The notes under the pieces: model-generated
Seen by the model: only the letters and a program-made list of their open reading frames with translations
Database searches by the model: none
What the model was told of the DNA's origin: nothing
Assembly: GCF_041381155.1 (NCBI RefSeq)
Contig: NC_091137.1
Coordinates: 23,233,655 to 23,297,654, forward strand
Reading direction: 5' to 3'
Origin: Argopecten irradians
Lineage: Eukaryota; Mollusca; Bivalvia; Pectinida; Pectinidae
DNA length: 64,000 bases
Shown here: positions 1 through 12,200 of the stretch, piece by piece
How positions within the stretch are numbered: position 1 is the stretch's first letter
Layout of the letters: every line of letters starts with the position of its first letter
Made by a program: the position numbers and the translations under genes

Positions 1-801
1 AGTTTTTCACTTTTTCAAAACGACGGGATCACTGGCTATGCATTACACGATTTAGATCTACAGACGATGTGTCCGGTACTGGACAGTGGGTGCGACCCAG
101 TCTCTGTACTGGACAGCGGTTCTTTAACTCTTTTATCTAATATCTTAAGCTCGTCCAATCAATGTCTTACATTCTACTATATGTTTTTCTGTGATATTAA
201 AATTTAACACTTCAGCTTTGAAAGTGGTGTCTTTTTATTTCTTACATATATGTGATACATTAACACAATGATACAGTATTACTATATAACCTTCATGGAT
301 AACAAGATAAAACGTAAGTAATCCTGCAGTACTGAGATCATACATATATTATAATTGTAGTGCTAAATGGCAATCATGGCAAAAATGACCATCCAGACCA
401 GTTTTTACCAAAGGATTCTGACGAAATATTCTCTTGGTGTTCATTTTCCTCTACCCATCTTTAGCCGACATTTAATGTGATATGACTTATATGCCATTCA
501 CTTCTACAGAATTTCCTTTTGAACAATAACTGAACATCCCAATGAAGTTTCATACAATGTTACTAATATCAGGGATTTTGAGAAATAGCTCGTTAGTTGT
601 ATTGACATTATTCCTGGACAGAGAGTTCAACATTAAAAAAAATAAAAAAAATCCGCTAACAAAAATAATATAAAGTGGATAGCTAACTCGGTTAGGAGAA
701 CAAATTAACTAACGTTCTTATTGAGGACTCTACATTGACGTTTATAAATTATACGAAATGAGACACCTATTTTGTTTTACTACATGCCTGTCTATCTTTA
801 T
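1..801. other. AT-rich stretch, no gene supported
   Basis: I see no convincing exon, RNA gene or repeat here. The first 125 bases are less AT-rich and lack stops in one frame, so they could be the tail of an exon or 3' UTR of a gene lying to the left, but no splice site or recognisable protein supports this. Confidence 0.3.
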
Positions 802-1115
802 TCTCGATATTCCAGGGGTTCCAATCACTTACGATCTCTACACCCCTGGACTAGCTCATAGTAAAATTGGAGGCAGCTCAACGGAAAACATTTGAACCAA
901 TCACAGGCCTGCAAAGATTTCCTTTGAAGACTACTAAGAAAGTGACTCCCTACATCAAATCCACACAGCCAACCAAATAGTATACCGTTATGTGGCTCCT
1001 TTGATGTAATCAAAGGACTAAATTACCTGTTCTGTTCTGTTGCCCCCAATTTTACAATAAGATAGTCCAGGGGTGTAGAGATCGTAAGTAATCAGAACCC
1101 ATAGAGTATTGAAGA
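802..1115. mobile_element. MITE, longer copy of the 4104-4283 family
   Basis: The left end reads CGATATTCCAGGGGTT, then CACTTACGATCTCTACA. The right end carries the inverse (GTAGAGATCGTAAGT) and closes near 1115. Interior segments (ACCAATCACAGGC, GCAAAGATTTCCT) match the shorter copy at 4104-4283. This copy has extra central sequence that itself contains a small palindrome (ACATCAAA / TTTGATGT). No coding capacity is seen. The outer limits are approximate because the right inverted repeat is diverged and no target duplication is clear. Confidence 0.6.
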
Positions 1116-3158
1116 TGGCCTAGCTTATTCTGCAATACCCGTTAGCAGGACACAAATATTGCACACCCAAAACAATAAAAATACATATTTATAGGAAATA
1201 TAATAAGACTGCCGTCGAATTGCAATGATTTCTATGAAAACCAAAATGAAAAAAAAGAAAACAAATGTGAAAACAGGAAATGCCCAAATAGTAGAAGTTT
1301 AAGGGAAAATGGTAATTTGTATGGAAACAAAATATCAATGAGGTTTAATTTTCCCTACTGTACATAGTGTTCTGATTTAAATCTTTATTGCATGTTACGG
1401 CGATGGAGATACATTGTACATAAATTATATACTAGCTCTAAATAAGTGGCTAGGAAAGAGATGAAACTCATTTATGACCTCATAGATTATGTGAATAATC
1501 CATCTTATCAGAAAACATCTTCAATATATATCACTCGCCATGCTCACGGATGCAATCTGGTTTAAGTCATGTTTAGAATTGTAGCAATACAGCAGAATCA
1601 ACTAACTAACTCCCAAATGAATTGTCACTACGCTATAGTTAGCTTCCTTGAAGGTGTATCTTAAAACAGGTTTGATATTACATTGTATCAACATTAAAAA
1701 GCTAAATAACGTACAAGAATCGCATTGCATTGTGTGTAAAAGTGGATTCAACGCAGAGTAAAATTGGCATAGAGATAGGATACAATTAGAAGACGTACGT
1801 ATTCTTTATTGGCCATTTATATTTTAAAAAATGAAACTAGAGCCATAGGATATTATTATGTGGCAATGGAATATGAAATTATTCTCATTTAGCTGTGTTG
1901 TCCATACGCACTGTCCACACAATGATGACTTTAATCATCGAAGATGAATGCGATGATACGGTCGTCACGTGAACTCGATATAGAAATTTATGTTGTTGTT
2001 TTTTTCTTATGAGAGCAGCATTGTACACATTTGTCGCCTCGTCCACGCATCGATCCTTCCGTTCATTTCCTTCTCAACCGACAGTCAGGTTTCTTTCAAA
2101 CCTCATATTATCTGCAGGTGCCTTTTTACATAGTAGAGTCCGTTTATGTTGACATACAGCATTCATCCCCATATATTCTTTACTTACATGTAATATGATT
2201 ACCATGCACAAAGGTACATTGTATGGTGTTTAACTTTTTGTATTCGCGAAATCTTTCTTGGATATGATAGAGAGCTAGTTATAATACTTATATTCGTATG
2301 TGCACAGTAGATGTTGCCTTTTAAATATCTGGTGACATCTTGTGTAGAATAACTGATCTTGAGATACATTTTATTTAGAAGAGGACTAAGAAAAGGAAAA
2401 CAAAAATGGCGAGTCTTCAGCCAACCACCTTTTTCATAACTAATGTATCCCCTGTCGAAATTGCGGCATGTAATTTAAGAGAGTTCTTTAATTACCTAAA
2501 AAGGGTTTGTTTAAAGATGCCAGTATTGCTGCAAATATGTCCGTCTTTCAATATGTTTCGCTTCAGCGGTAGCTCAGTGGAATGGGCGCACGCTTAAATT
2601 CTGCATCTGTTTTTTATCAGTGCCTAGACAGCAGTGCGAAATGAATGTATTGATTACATTACATGCATCACAGAGGTATTTTTGTTGATGATTTTAATTC
2701 ATAGAGTTGATCAAGACGTTTTTCACATGTCCAGTGTTTTTTTTATACTTAGTGATTAGAAAAATTATTAAGAATTTTTTTCTGAATAATAACGTCAGCA
2801 CAACAAAGGGCAAATAAAAACGAAATCAGCACGTGTTGGATCCGCAACTTCTTATACACGTCAATTGTCAAAGAAACGAGATGAAACGGTTTACTAAACC
2901 CTCAGAGAACATTCATATCACGTTACATTTATTTTACCAATTCATCTAAAATTACTTCACTTAAGACATCCGATTTATAACTTGTACATAAAATTAATTC
3001 ATTCGTTTTGAACACGACATTGATGATTTCATTGGCAGAAAGTAGCTACTAAGTGCCCAACATCGAAATTTGAAAACTGTAAAATAAAATATCAATAGAA
3101 TTGATAAGGAATTGTGCTTTAAGTTCTACACTGTGTCAGTACATACAGTATACTGCAT
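1116..3158. other. AT-rich intergenic DNA, nothing recognised
   Basis: No protein-like reading frame with splice context, no tRNA fold and no tandem array is visible. A short A-box-like string (GGTAGCTCAGTGG) lies near 2567, but there is no matching B box at the expected distance. Confidence 0.3.
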
Positions 3159-3166
3159 GGTACAAT

Positions 3167-3460
3167 CACAGGGGGCCAACTCAATGAAAATGGATATTGT
3201 CATACATTTTTTGTATTTGGTGGATGGACTGATGAATATATATAACAGTCATGTGATTTTTTCAGAAAATACGAGATTTGAAAATTTATTAAAAAATCGG
3301 GATATTTACTTGTAAAATATCCCGATTTTTTAATAAATTTTCAAATCTCGTATTTTCTGAAAAAAAATCACATGACTGTTATATATATTCGTCAGTCCAT
3401 CCACCAAATACACAAAAAAATGTATGACAATATCCATTTTCATTGAGTTGGCCCCCTGTG
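3167..3460. mobile_element. hAT-type palindromic MITE with 8-bp target duplication
   Basis: A 294-bp near-perfect palindrome. It begins CACAGGGGGCCAACTCAATG and ends with the inverse of that string; the two arms of about 140 bp meet near 3313. It is flanked by identical 8-bp direct repeats GGTACAAT at 3159-3166 and 3461-3468. An 8-bp duplication together with a CA(C)AGGGG terminus is the usual signature of the hAT superfamily. It has no coding capacity, so it would depend on a hAT transposase elsewhere. The near identity of the arms and the intact duplication suggest a recent insertion. Confidence 0.88.
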
Positions 3461-3835
3461 GGTACAATGTGTACTACACGTTAGGTTGTACTAATATGAA
3501 CTTTCGTTTCGTTGTCACGATTGACAGATGAGTGCGACTACTACCTCGGTTGAGTTAAAATACACCTCATAGTAATACACGTTACATGTTCTTGGTAAAA
3601 TCACATGGAAATTACGTTTATTTCAACAATATTCGGGCCATAAATTGTCTCCAAATATAATCGCGCTGCTTTAGTTTTCTCTATAATTATATAGTAGATT
3701 TAACCATTGCAAAAGAGTACGTATTTCCTTATATTTCAAAAGTGTAACATGTTCAAAATCGGTTTTAAGCTAAGGTTTCATTGACCAAAATAAGTTCATT
3801 TTTATCTTAATTTTTCCGCATACTTCTATTCAACC

Positions 3836-3895
3836 ACAGACACCTGGCACGAAATTTTAACCAACAGTATTTATCTATATATAGTGCATTTGACT
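3836..3895. repeat. Solo relic end of the 59765-60844 hAT family
   Basis: The string CACAGACACCTGGCACGAAA followed by a T-rich run and CAACAGTATTTATCTATATATA matches the terminus of the large hAT palindrome at 59765 (CACAGGGACCTGGCACGAAA, then CAACAGTATACATATATATA). No partner end was found nearby, so this appears to be a decayed single end. Confidence 0.5.
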
Positions 3896-4103
3896 ACACA
3901 TAATGAAACTTGCATTACATACTCACTCTGTTTTTAATTTACATAATGTGCAAAAACTATTGCTTAGGAAAAATAAAGGAATTTTCATTGTTAAATTGAG
4001 TTTGAACATTAAGACACAAATATTGTATGAATAAAACATTTATTCATCATTTTCATAATAAAATAACACTGGAAAACTCATCTTCCCGAAGTTGTGGAAA
4101 ACT

Positions 4104-4283
4104 CCATCCTCGATATTCCAGGGGTTTCACTTACGATCTCTACAACCCTGGACTATCTCATAGTGAAATTGAAGGCAGCTCAGCGGAAAACAGTTGACCA
4201 ATCACAGGCTAGCAAAGATTTCCTCTGAAGACTACACAGAGAGTGTAGAGATCGTAAGTGAACCCCTGGAATATCGAGGATGG
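4104..4283. mobile_element. Short MITE with ~40-bp terminal inverted repeats
   Basis: A 180-bp element. The left arm starts CCATCCTCGATATTCCAGGG and runs through CTTACGATCTCTACA; the right arm is its inverse, ending GAATATCGAGGATGG. The flanks GAAAACT (4097-4103) and GAAAAAT (4284-4290) could be a slightly decayed target duplication. It shares arms and interior with the longer copy at 802-1115. Non-coding. Confidence 0.75.
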
Positions 4284-4439
4284 GAAAAATCTACCTTACC
4301 AAATTGATATCGAAATAAATTTAAAGTCGAGTAGGAATCAAAGGAAAATATAATAACAAAATATACAGGAGATCCCAGAGGGATCTCGGCGCCTACCAAA
4401 GAATGATCTATAGCTGACAAAGGAAAGATGGATCTTTTC

Positions 4440-5650
4440 TCTACTTTTTAAACTTTTTCAAACATACATATAAAATTTTAGACAGATCGCTTCAGTACCT
4501 TTTGAGAAATAGCGGTAACAAACTTCAACTATCAAAATCTAAGATGACTCCTTTGTGCCCATCTTGTTGATCAATCGGTCCCAAATCACAATATGCACAA
4601 CTAGGGCCCTAGGGGAACCTACATGTGAAATTTGAGAAAGATCCATTCAATACTTTCTGAGAAATAGCGATAACAAACTTTGAATATCAAAATCCAAGAT
4701 GGCTGCCTGGCAGCAATCTTGTTGACCGATCAGTCCCAAATCACAATATGCACAACTAAGGCCCTAGGGGAACCTACATATGAAATTTGAGACAGATCTC
4801 TTCAGTACTATCTGAGAAATAGCGATAACAAACTTTAATTATCAAAATCCAAGATGGCGGCCTGGCTGCCATCTTGTTCGTCGATTGGTCCTAAAATGCA
4901 ATATGCACAACTTGGGCCCTAGGGGAACCTACATATTAGAGAAAGATCCCTTCAGCACTTTTTGAGAAATAGGGATATCAAACCTTAACTATCAAAATCC
5001 AGCCATCTTGTTTTTTCTATCAGCCTCAAAGTCTGTATGGCACAACTAGGGACCAAGTGTAACTTCCATGTGAAGTTTGAACAAAATCCCTTCAGCAGTT
5101 CTCAAGAAATATCGATAACAAACTTCAACTGCCAAAATCAAAGATGACTGCCTGGCGGCCATCTTGTTTTTTTCGATCAGCCACAAAATCTGTATGGCAC
5201 AACTAGGGACCAAGTGTAACTTCCATGTGAAGTTTGAACAAAATCCCTTCAGCAGTTCTCAAGAAATATCGATAACAAATTTCAACTGCCATCTTGTTTT
5301 TCCGATCAGCCTCAAAATCTGTATGGCACAACTAGGGACCAAAGGTAACCTCCATGTGAAGTTTGAACAAAATCCCTTCAGTAGTTCTCAAGAAATATCG
5401 ATAACAAACTTCAACTGCCAAAATCAAAGATGGCTGCCTGGCGGCCATCTTGTTTTTTCCGATCAGCCACAAAATTTGTATGGCACAAATATGGACCAAG
5501 GGGACCCTTCATGTGAAGTTTGAACAAAATCCCTGCAGTAGTTTTTAAGAAATAGTGATAACAAGCATTGTTTACGGACGGACAACGGACCACGGACGCA
5601 GGGCGATATGAATAGCTCACCATCATCACCACCATCTGATGATGGTGGGC
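4440..5650. repeat. Tandem array, ~150-bp unit, with hairpin terminus
   Basis: Eight copies of a unit containing GAGAAATAGCGATAACAAAC (or AAGAAATATCGATAAC) occur near 4504, 4659, 4813, 4964, 5104, 5261, 5391 and 5548, spaced 130-157 bp. Each also carries a form of CAAAATCCAAGATGGC and GGCCATCTTGTT, which can pair into a short stem. The array ends in GGACGGACAACGGACCACGG and then a hairpin, CACCATCATC / GATGATGGTG, near 5619-5648. Open frames here are by-products of the repeat. It may be part of a dispersed element with a tandem core. Confidence 0.75.
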
Positions 5651-7292
5651 TAATAAATCTGCACATGAATGCATGAAATACACAAAATGCTATACAAGTT
5701 GTCCCGATATTCTCCTACTCACCTTTGACATTCAACAGTACGATGCTAGTTCCATACCTCAAGTGGGGCAAGTGCCTGGTATTGTCTGTAAAATGTAGGT
5801 AGGTGGGTTTCAAATTTTTAATTATTCGGAGAAAAGTTCGACCTTACGGTATATTCAGACTCTTTCAGCTTAAGTGAGAAGTGGTCAGTGTAAGTGGTGT
5901 TTCCAATATAGTATTCAGCTGAGTCCCCTCCATATCCAAAACTTAGCCACACACATCCAGTCACTGACGTGAAAACCAAGTTAGCCAAACTCAGCTAACT
6001 GGTAGAAATCCATTTTGTCAGTTTACACTGAGCACACGTAAAATTGCTAAAAGTTACCAGGTCCTTTTATTAGCATGACCAAGACACAGCTCCTCTGTTT
6101 ACTATCTACAGAATGTACTGCTTAAAATATAGCACATTATGGGCGATAACTCTTATTAATTATTTTGAATCATAAACAATGACTTGACATGGAAACCTAC
6201 ACAATTGGAAAGCACGATGGAACAAACTAACAAACATTTGACAGACAAAAAGCAATTAATATCTCCTACACTACATATATAGTGCATGGATATATCTGAA
6301 ACAATGGCTAGACATTTTGCCACATCATTAGACTGTGAAGGTTTGAACAAAGTTTTACTATTACAAACTGTCAAAAGTAGTTTTTTTTATTTCTAAAAAA
6401 GATATTGGGCAAAAGGCTATGCTCATATTAGTCCTCTCTCAGGAAAAAAGTTCAATAGGATGTAGTTTGTGTTTGGTTCATAAGGAAACACAATGGTTTC
6501 TTTTGCTGTACATCCACACTAGTTATAAATACATTGTACATCTAAAATGTTCTTGGATGGAAGGTGGCAGCACATTGAGATTTCAGTGTTATTCAGAATA
6601 AAATCACAGACAATTTAATCAAATTCATATTTTTTTTTTATTTTACAAGTATTCTCTTACATATATATCATACAAACACCATTTCAAAACTACACTCGCA
6701 TACATACAACACACCAGCAAACACTTGTACACAACATAACGAAACATTCAGATGACAACAAACTTATACATGTATGCCTTGAAATAAAATGTGCGATCAC
6801 CTTGAAACACTATCTTATTGCTGTCACAGTTCTTTGTAGTTAAAATAACTAAATATGCATTGCATTGGTGATGATTAATGACAGGTGAATTGTACCAAAA
6901 TTGAAGGAATATTTGCTTAAATAAAGAAAGTCTCCATGAACATGTCATTTTGATGTTAGAATATTCACCTTTTTTAAGTAAGCAAGCTTAGAAAGCTAGG
7001 ATTTAACTTCAGACAATACGAACTTAGCAATATTGTTTAAATTTTGTACCGTAACTAGAAAATTGAACAGTAAGTAAAGATATTATTAGAACAGCCAAAC
7101 TGTAATACTGCTGACCTATAAATGATAAGTACAACCATCGAATCCAAACTGTCCTATTCCAATATTTGAGGATATTACTTGGCATTTTACTGTACTACAT
7201 GTGTCTTTCTTGTAAATTACTTTGCAGTCCACAAGGAATTTTTTGATCATCTACACTACTAGTCCAAGAAAACAATTCATGCCCAGAATTTA
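5651..7292. other. Intergenic DNA and probable TRMT112 3' UTR
   Basis: The part next to 7292 is downstream of the TRMT112 stop on the minus strand and must include its 3' UTR. A possible AATAAA signal on that strand lies near 6637-6644. The rest (about 5700-6600) shows no recognised gene. Confidence 0.35.
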
Positions 7293-8925
7293 TCATACTT
7301 CATCTTCGTTTAGTAACATGTTTGGAATTCCTGAGCTGATGGGAAATTCACGGCCTGATTCGGGACAAACAAGATTCCCTTCTATCACCTCTACCTGAGA
7401 AAAAAAAATATGAAAAAAATTGTACAAACTTTTGTAGCAGCCCAGAAAATTTAATTTTCTGTTGGAGTTACCTCCCTTCCAACGTCAAAATCTTCATAAC
7501 TCTATATAAATTTATGATTTAAATTTAATCTTAAAATCATGATTTAGAAGATCCTTCAATTATTTAATGAAGTGTACATTATTAATAACTTGACTATATA
7601 TTACATATTTTCTGAATTCAATGTTATTAAAGTTACATTATGTCATCAACAATGCTTGTTTTATTTGTGTGTTTATTGTTTACTTTTGTAAAAAAAATAG
7701 ATGACAATAAGACCATAATTTACAATACTTATTTACCTGCATGAGTACATGATGCACTGATTGAAGCAAAGCCTCATCCTCTTCATAATTTTCTTTGAGT
7801 GTCTCTGGCAAGCCATCTCCGTGTCCAACCTTAGTCCAAAATTTTGGCATTATTATTACAAACATCACATTTTTCATGCCAATATTGAAGTTTATGTTTA
7901 GAGAACAAAAAAATCAAAAGAAATCAAACAAAAACTAATTATTGATGTTGATAAGTGAGTTAATATTCTACATTAATGTAGATTTAAGCCCTAGCTGTAT
8001 AATATCATTTTAAATTCAGAACAATATTTTCACCAAATTTAACCAGAACGCCAACATTAACTTGGAGAAAACACTGAAAAGATATCCTTTCTTCAAATCA
8101 CTGTTTGACAAAAGAATTTAGATACATGTGTAATAGGGGATCAAAGTGGTATTATTTGTACAGCAAAACTTGGTAAAAAAGAACAAACTGTTGTTCATTT
8201 TATTGATACAAATACAATACAATTTAATATATATGCAGACACATGTACTGTAAATGTATCAGGTTATATTTCTACAGGTGTACTTACTGATTGAGCAGCC
8301 TGATATAGGGCTGGCCAGTCAATCTTGGGCAGCATCCGTGTGATAAATTCTGGGTTGAAGTCAACAGTTTTTACTTCAACTTGTTTTGGCTGTTTAAAAT
8401 TAACAAAGATGAATTAAATTCATTAAAGTCTTCTATTACAATACACATGTGTGCAGGTCAAGATGTCAATGTTCAATGTACATATACAGACTGTATACAA
8501 AAATACAGTTATTCATAAATATATGAAATTATCATATCAAGTCATCAACTACATTACTCGTGTATGGATATAGGCTAGTTGTCTGTCGTCTCTCCTTTGC
8601 ATACATCAGTACATGTATATACATGTGCTTCTTTAATCTATAACCACGTGCAAATTACTATGCATGTAAACGTTTTCCTTTACAAATGTAGTGTACACGT
8701 ACAATCAGAAACATATATACATGGCTCTAGTACATGAGTACATTATTTATATATACATGTATACATGTTTCTGGTCCACTACAGTACCTGTTCATATTTC
8801 TTCACGTTATATACTATCTAATATAGTATGCCACATGTCATACTTACTACAATTTTGAGTGGATAACCGTTTGTCACACTTTTTATGATATTTGAAGTCA
8901 ACATATTGTGAGTAATTAGCTTCAT
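7293..8925 (-). CDS. TRMT112: TRMT112, methyltransferase activator subunit
   Basis: Small zinc-finger-type partner that stabilises several methyltransferases acting on tRNA, 18S rRNA and release factor eRF1 (the known partners TRMT11, ALKBH8, BUD23, METTL5 and N6AMT1). Four coding exons on the minus strand: 8848-8925, 8288-8389, 7737-7829 and 7293-7394. All have GT-AG introns and all join in phase 0, giving 124 residues, as in animal orthologues (about 125). The N terminus [12 protein letters not shown] and the C terminus [19 protein letters not shown] are family hallmarks, as is the central [18 protein letters not shown]. The start at 8925 is chosen because it gives the conserved MKLxTHN beginning; the open frame runs further upstream but that part does not resemble the family. 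It is head to head with POLR1H. No defect is seen. Confidence 0.95.
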
Positions 8926-9295
8926 TTTAGCGTTTCCAGTCTTCCCCATACGTTTTTCCTTTACCATGTGGTGATGTAAACAGGAAGTAGATATAAAATT
9001 TAACATCTATAAAACAAGTGGGCACAATATAAATAAAATAAATAGGTTTATTAAATTCATGATTAATTGACGAAGATGTAAACCATTTCTTGATCACAAA
9101 TATAAAACACATTTAGATATTAGCTTCAATGAAAGCCCACCGACGTATTTATTTTCTCGTGCGTTTCGTTTTATCCAATGATTGAAACAACAAAAATCGA
9201 TTAACCAAGATGTCTGCGCCCTTGGAATGACGGCATTGTTGTACAGGAATTCACGTTCCACAGTTTATGTTATTTTTTAGACTTTCTAAAGGAAA
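8926..9295. promoter_or_regulatory. Bidirectional promoter, TRMT112 / POLR1H
   Basis: Only 370 bp separate the start codons of two divergent housekeeping genes, so both promoters and 5' UTRs must lie here. No TATA box is obvious in a suitable place. AAGATGTCTGCGCC near 9208 resembles a YY1-type motif and also starts a 6-codon upstream frame on the POLR1H side. Shared control is an inference from spacing. Confidence 0.6.
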
Positions 9296-12200
9296 ATGTC
9301 GTCTAAGAAAGCACGTGTGTTTATTTCGGATCTAGATTTCTGTCCTGACTGTGGGTCAGTGTTGCCATTGCCGACATTTGAACAGTTCGTCGCCTGCAAA
9401 ACGTGTTCTTTCAAAATTGATGTGAATGGCAAGTATTGAAAAATATCTCAATCGCCGATTTCTGAATCTCCCATATACAGATTCGGTTTTGGTTATATTT
9501 GGTGAGGCGTCTTATAATTACACGTATTTACACGGTACAGGTACAGTGTACCTCGCAAATTGAAACGATATACACTGATCCATGTACACAATCTCGCTAG
9601 TTACATTTTGTAGCTCTGGGAGGTGGCTAATCCCTATTGAGATTCCTCCTCTAGACTCTTTTATATTCGGACGTCTGATAGATGTCTCTCGTCGGGAGAC
9701 ATCTATTTCATTTCAAAATATTTTATTAACAAATACAAGATATACATGAATCATAGAGAAAGATAATATATTAATGTAATGCCAAATGGATTGGACAACA
9801 GGCAAAGCCTATATAGGTCCTCTCCAGAAATCCGGTTTATTTAACTAATAAATAGATATAAATAGTGTTGTATCAGTAGAAATGAAAAGAAAAAAGAATA
9901 TTAGGAGCATACCCAAGCGGGGCCATAGAAAAGAAAATAACTATAGAGACGCCTGATAATTGTTCAGAGATCCATCATATACATAAACATAGATAATCAC
10001 CAGTGTCCCACAGCCATAAGCTCACATACCACACCAAGTGCAGAAAGTTGTCTCGACCTCATCAGATCGACTCTTCCATGCGTCGCAATGCCTCACATAT
10101 ATAAGACACTCCTAGACATATAGCCGCCAACACTAAATTAGATTACATGACTCTCTCTAGGCATCTATACAGAAGCTAACAATAATGTAATTTTTAATTG
10201 TGAGCTCATGCTGATCTAGTTAGTATGATACATTTGTGACGCCTACACAATGAGATCGTCTAGACTCTGCACAGCAGTGACTTCGTGGCATAGTGTCAAT
10301 GTGTTGTGTGTTTGTGTTTGTGTGTGTGTTCTGTGTTGTGTTACAAGCATGTCAATTACTATGGCTGCTTCTCTTTGGGAAATTTATAAATCTGAAAAAC
10401 AAGCGGATAATAATCCAAACGATTAGATCAATAACGCATATGCCTAACCAGCTATTTTTTATGTATTTATATGTTTAATTAGCTTAGAAAAGGTAGGACA
10501 TCAGAAATAACAATATGCAGGAAAACTATCCCCTCAGCATAAAGCAGATCTCCTGTCAAACTCCAGACCTCTACTAGGCACGACGCGCTATCTAGTGAGT
10601 TCCAAAGTTTCATAGAAGAAGGGAAAGGAAAAAAACTTACTTATTATAGCGCTGCGCTTCCGTCCTCGGCTCTCCACCCCGCCCCGGTGGGTAACGTTAA
10701 CCTGACCTAAAACATTTAATTTCTAAATGCATAATTATTATTAGTATTTATGAAGGGATGTTATATTGTCATATAGATAAGTAGGAGTATGGTTATTTAG
10801 GATTTTATATAGTAATGTTAGTTTGTGTTGATGTCGTCTATTCTGCAATGTTTCAAGTTGTGTTTCAGAGTAAAGAACATGATGAGAAGTGCCTCTTCTT
10901 AAACCAGTAATAATTTTCATAGCTTCTTTTTGAATAGATTCTAAAAGATCAGACTCATTTTTTGTACAATTATCCCAAACAATATCAGCATATTCTAAAA
11001 TTAGCCTAATATAAGATATATATAGTGTTTTTAAAGAGTTTCTATCAAGTTTTATGTTTAAGAGTTCTTAATATATTGAGTCTGGATGATGCTTTTTTTC
11101 ATAGATATTTGATATGTGTTCTGACCATGTTCCTTTTCTATTAAATGTTAGCCCTAAGTGTTTGTGAAAGTCATGCTGAGATACGGGTTGGTTATTAAAA
11201 ATAAGAGTGGGATGTAGGTCTGCTTGTTTCCGTGAGAAGGTAATACTGACAGTTTTTATTAGGATTAAAAAGAATTTGCCATTGATCAGCCCAAGAGGAA
11301 ATAGAAGTGAGATCATCATTAAGAGTGTCTGCTGGCGTTTCAAGATCATCATCATCATCATCAACTATTACATATAAAGAAGTATCATCTGCAAATAATT
11401 TTATATTGGATGTAATATTTATCTGTGATGTCATTTATGAATAATAAAAAAAGAAAAGGACCAAGAACAGACCCTTGAGGTACTCCTGCATTTACTGATT
11501 TCAAGTTTGATTTATAGTCATCAATGATTACTCTTTGTTTTCTGTCAGATAAGTAAGCTTTGAACACAGTCAAGTAATTTACCTTTTATGCCATATTTTT
11601 GTAATTTATATAAAAGACCTGAATGCCAAACTCTGTCAAATGCCTTACTTATATCACAGAAAACAAAGCGCACATCATTTCCCTTATCTAAATTAGAACT
11701 AATAATATTAAAATATCAACAATGTTGATTAGAAGTAGAATCTTTGGGTAGTAGAAATCCAGATTGATTTTTACTCAACATGTTATATCTAGTGATATAA
11801 TTAAAAGTATATTTAAAAAATATTTTTTCTAACATTTTAATAAATATAGAAGTAATAGTCCATTTTCCATCATGACGGAATCGGACTCTCCGGTTTGGTT
11901 TTCACCTTTATAATCGCCAACACCAGACACAAAACACTTCCGGAATTACTTTATTTACAAATGGCAGCGAGCAATGACTTAATATATTTAAGCTTTACAT
12001 CAATGTACCTATCAGTTAGGGATCTCTACGTACAATTTTTAAAAAGTTGAGCTTATTGAACTGTGTGAGGCAGTGAAATCACCCGATCTATTATAACATT
12101 AGATCTAGATTTTACATCTCGATCACCAACATTTATCTTGGTTATGATATTTTTGACTACCGTTTATACACAATCGTCTGATTACTGACAAAATGAGACT

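Noticed and set aside
5164-5523. 119-codon frame
   Set aside because: Lies across tandem repeat units and repeats itself; not a gene.
5870-6060. Possible MITE (CAGTGTAA ends)
   Set aside because: The inverted match is only about 8-13 bp and diverged, with no duplication.
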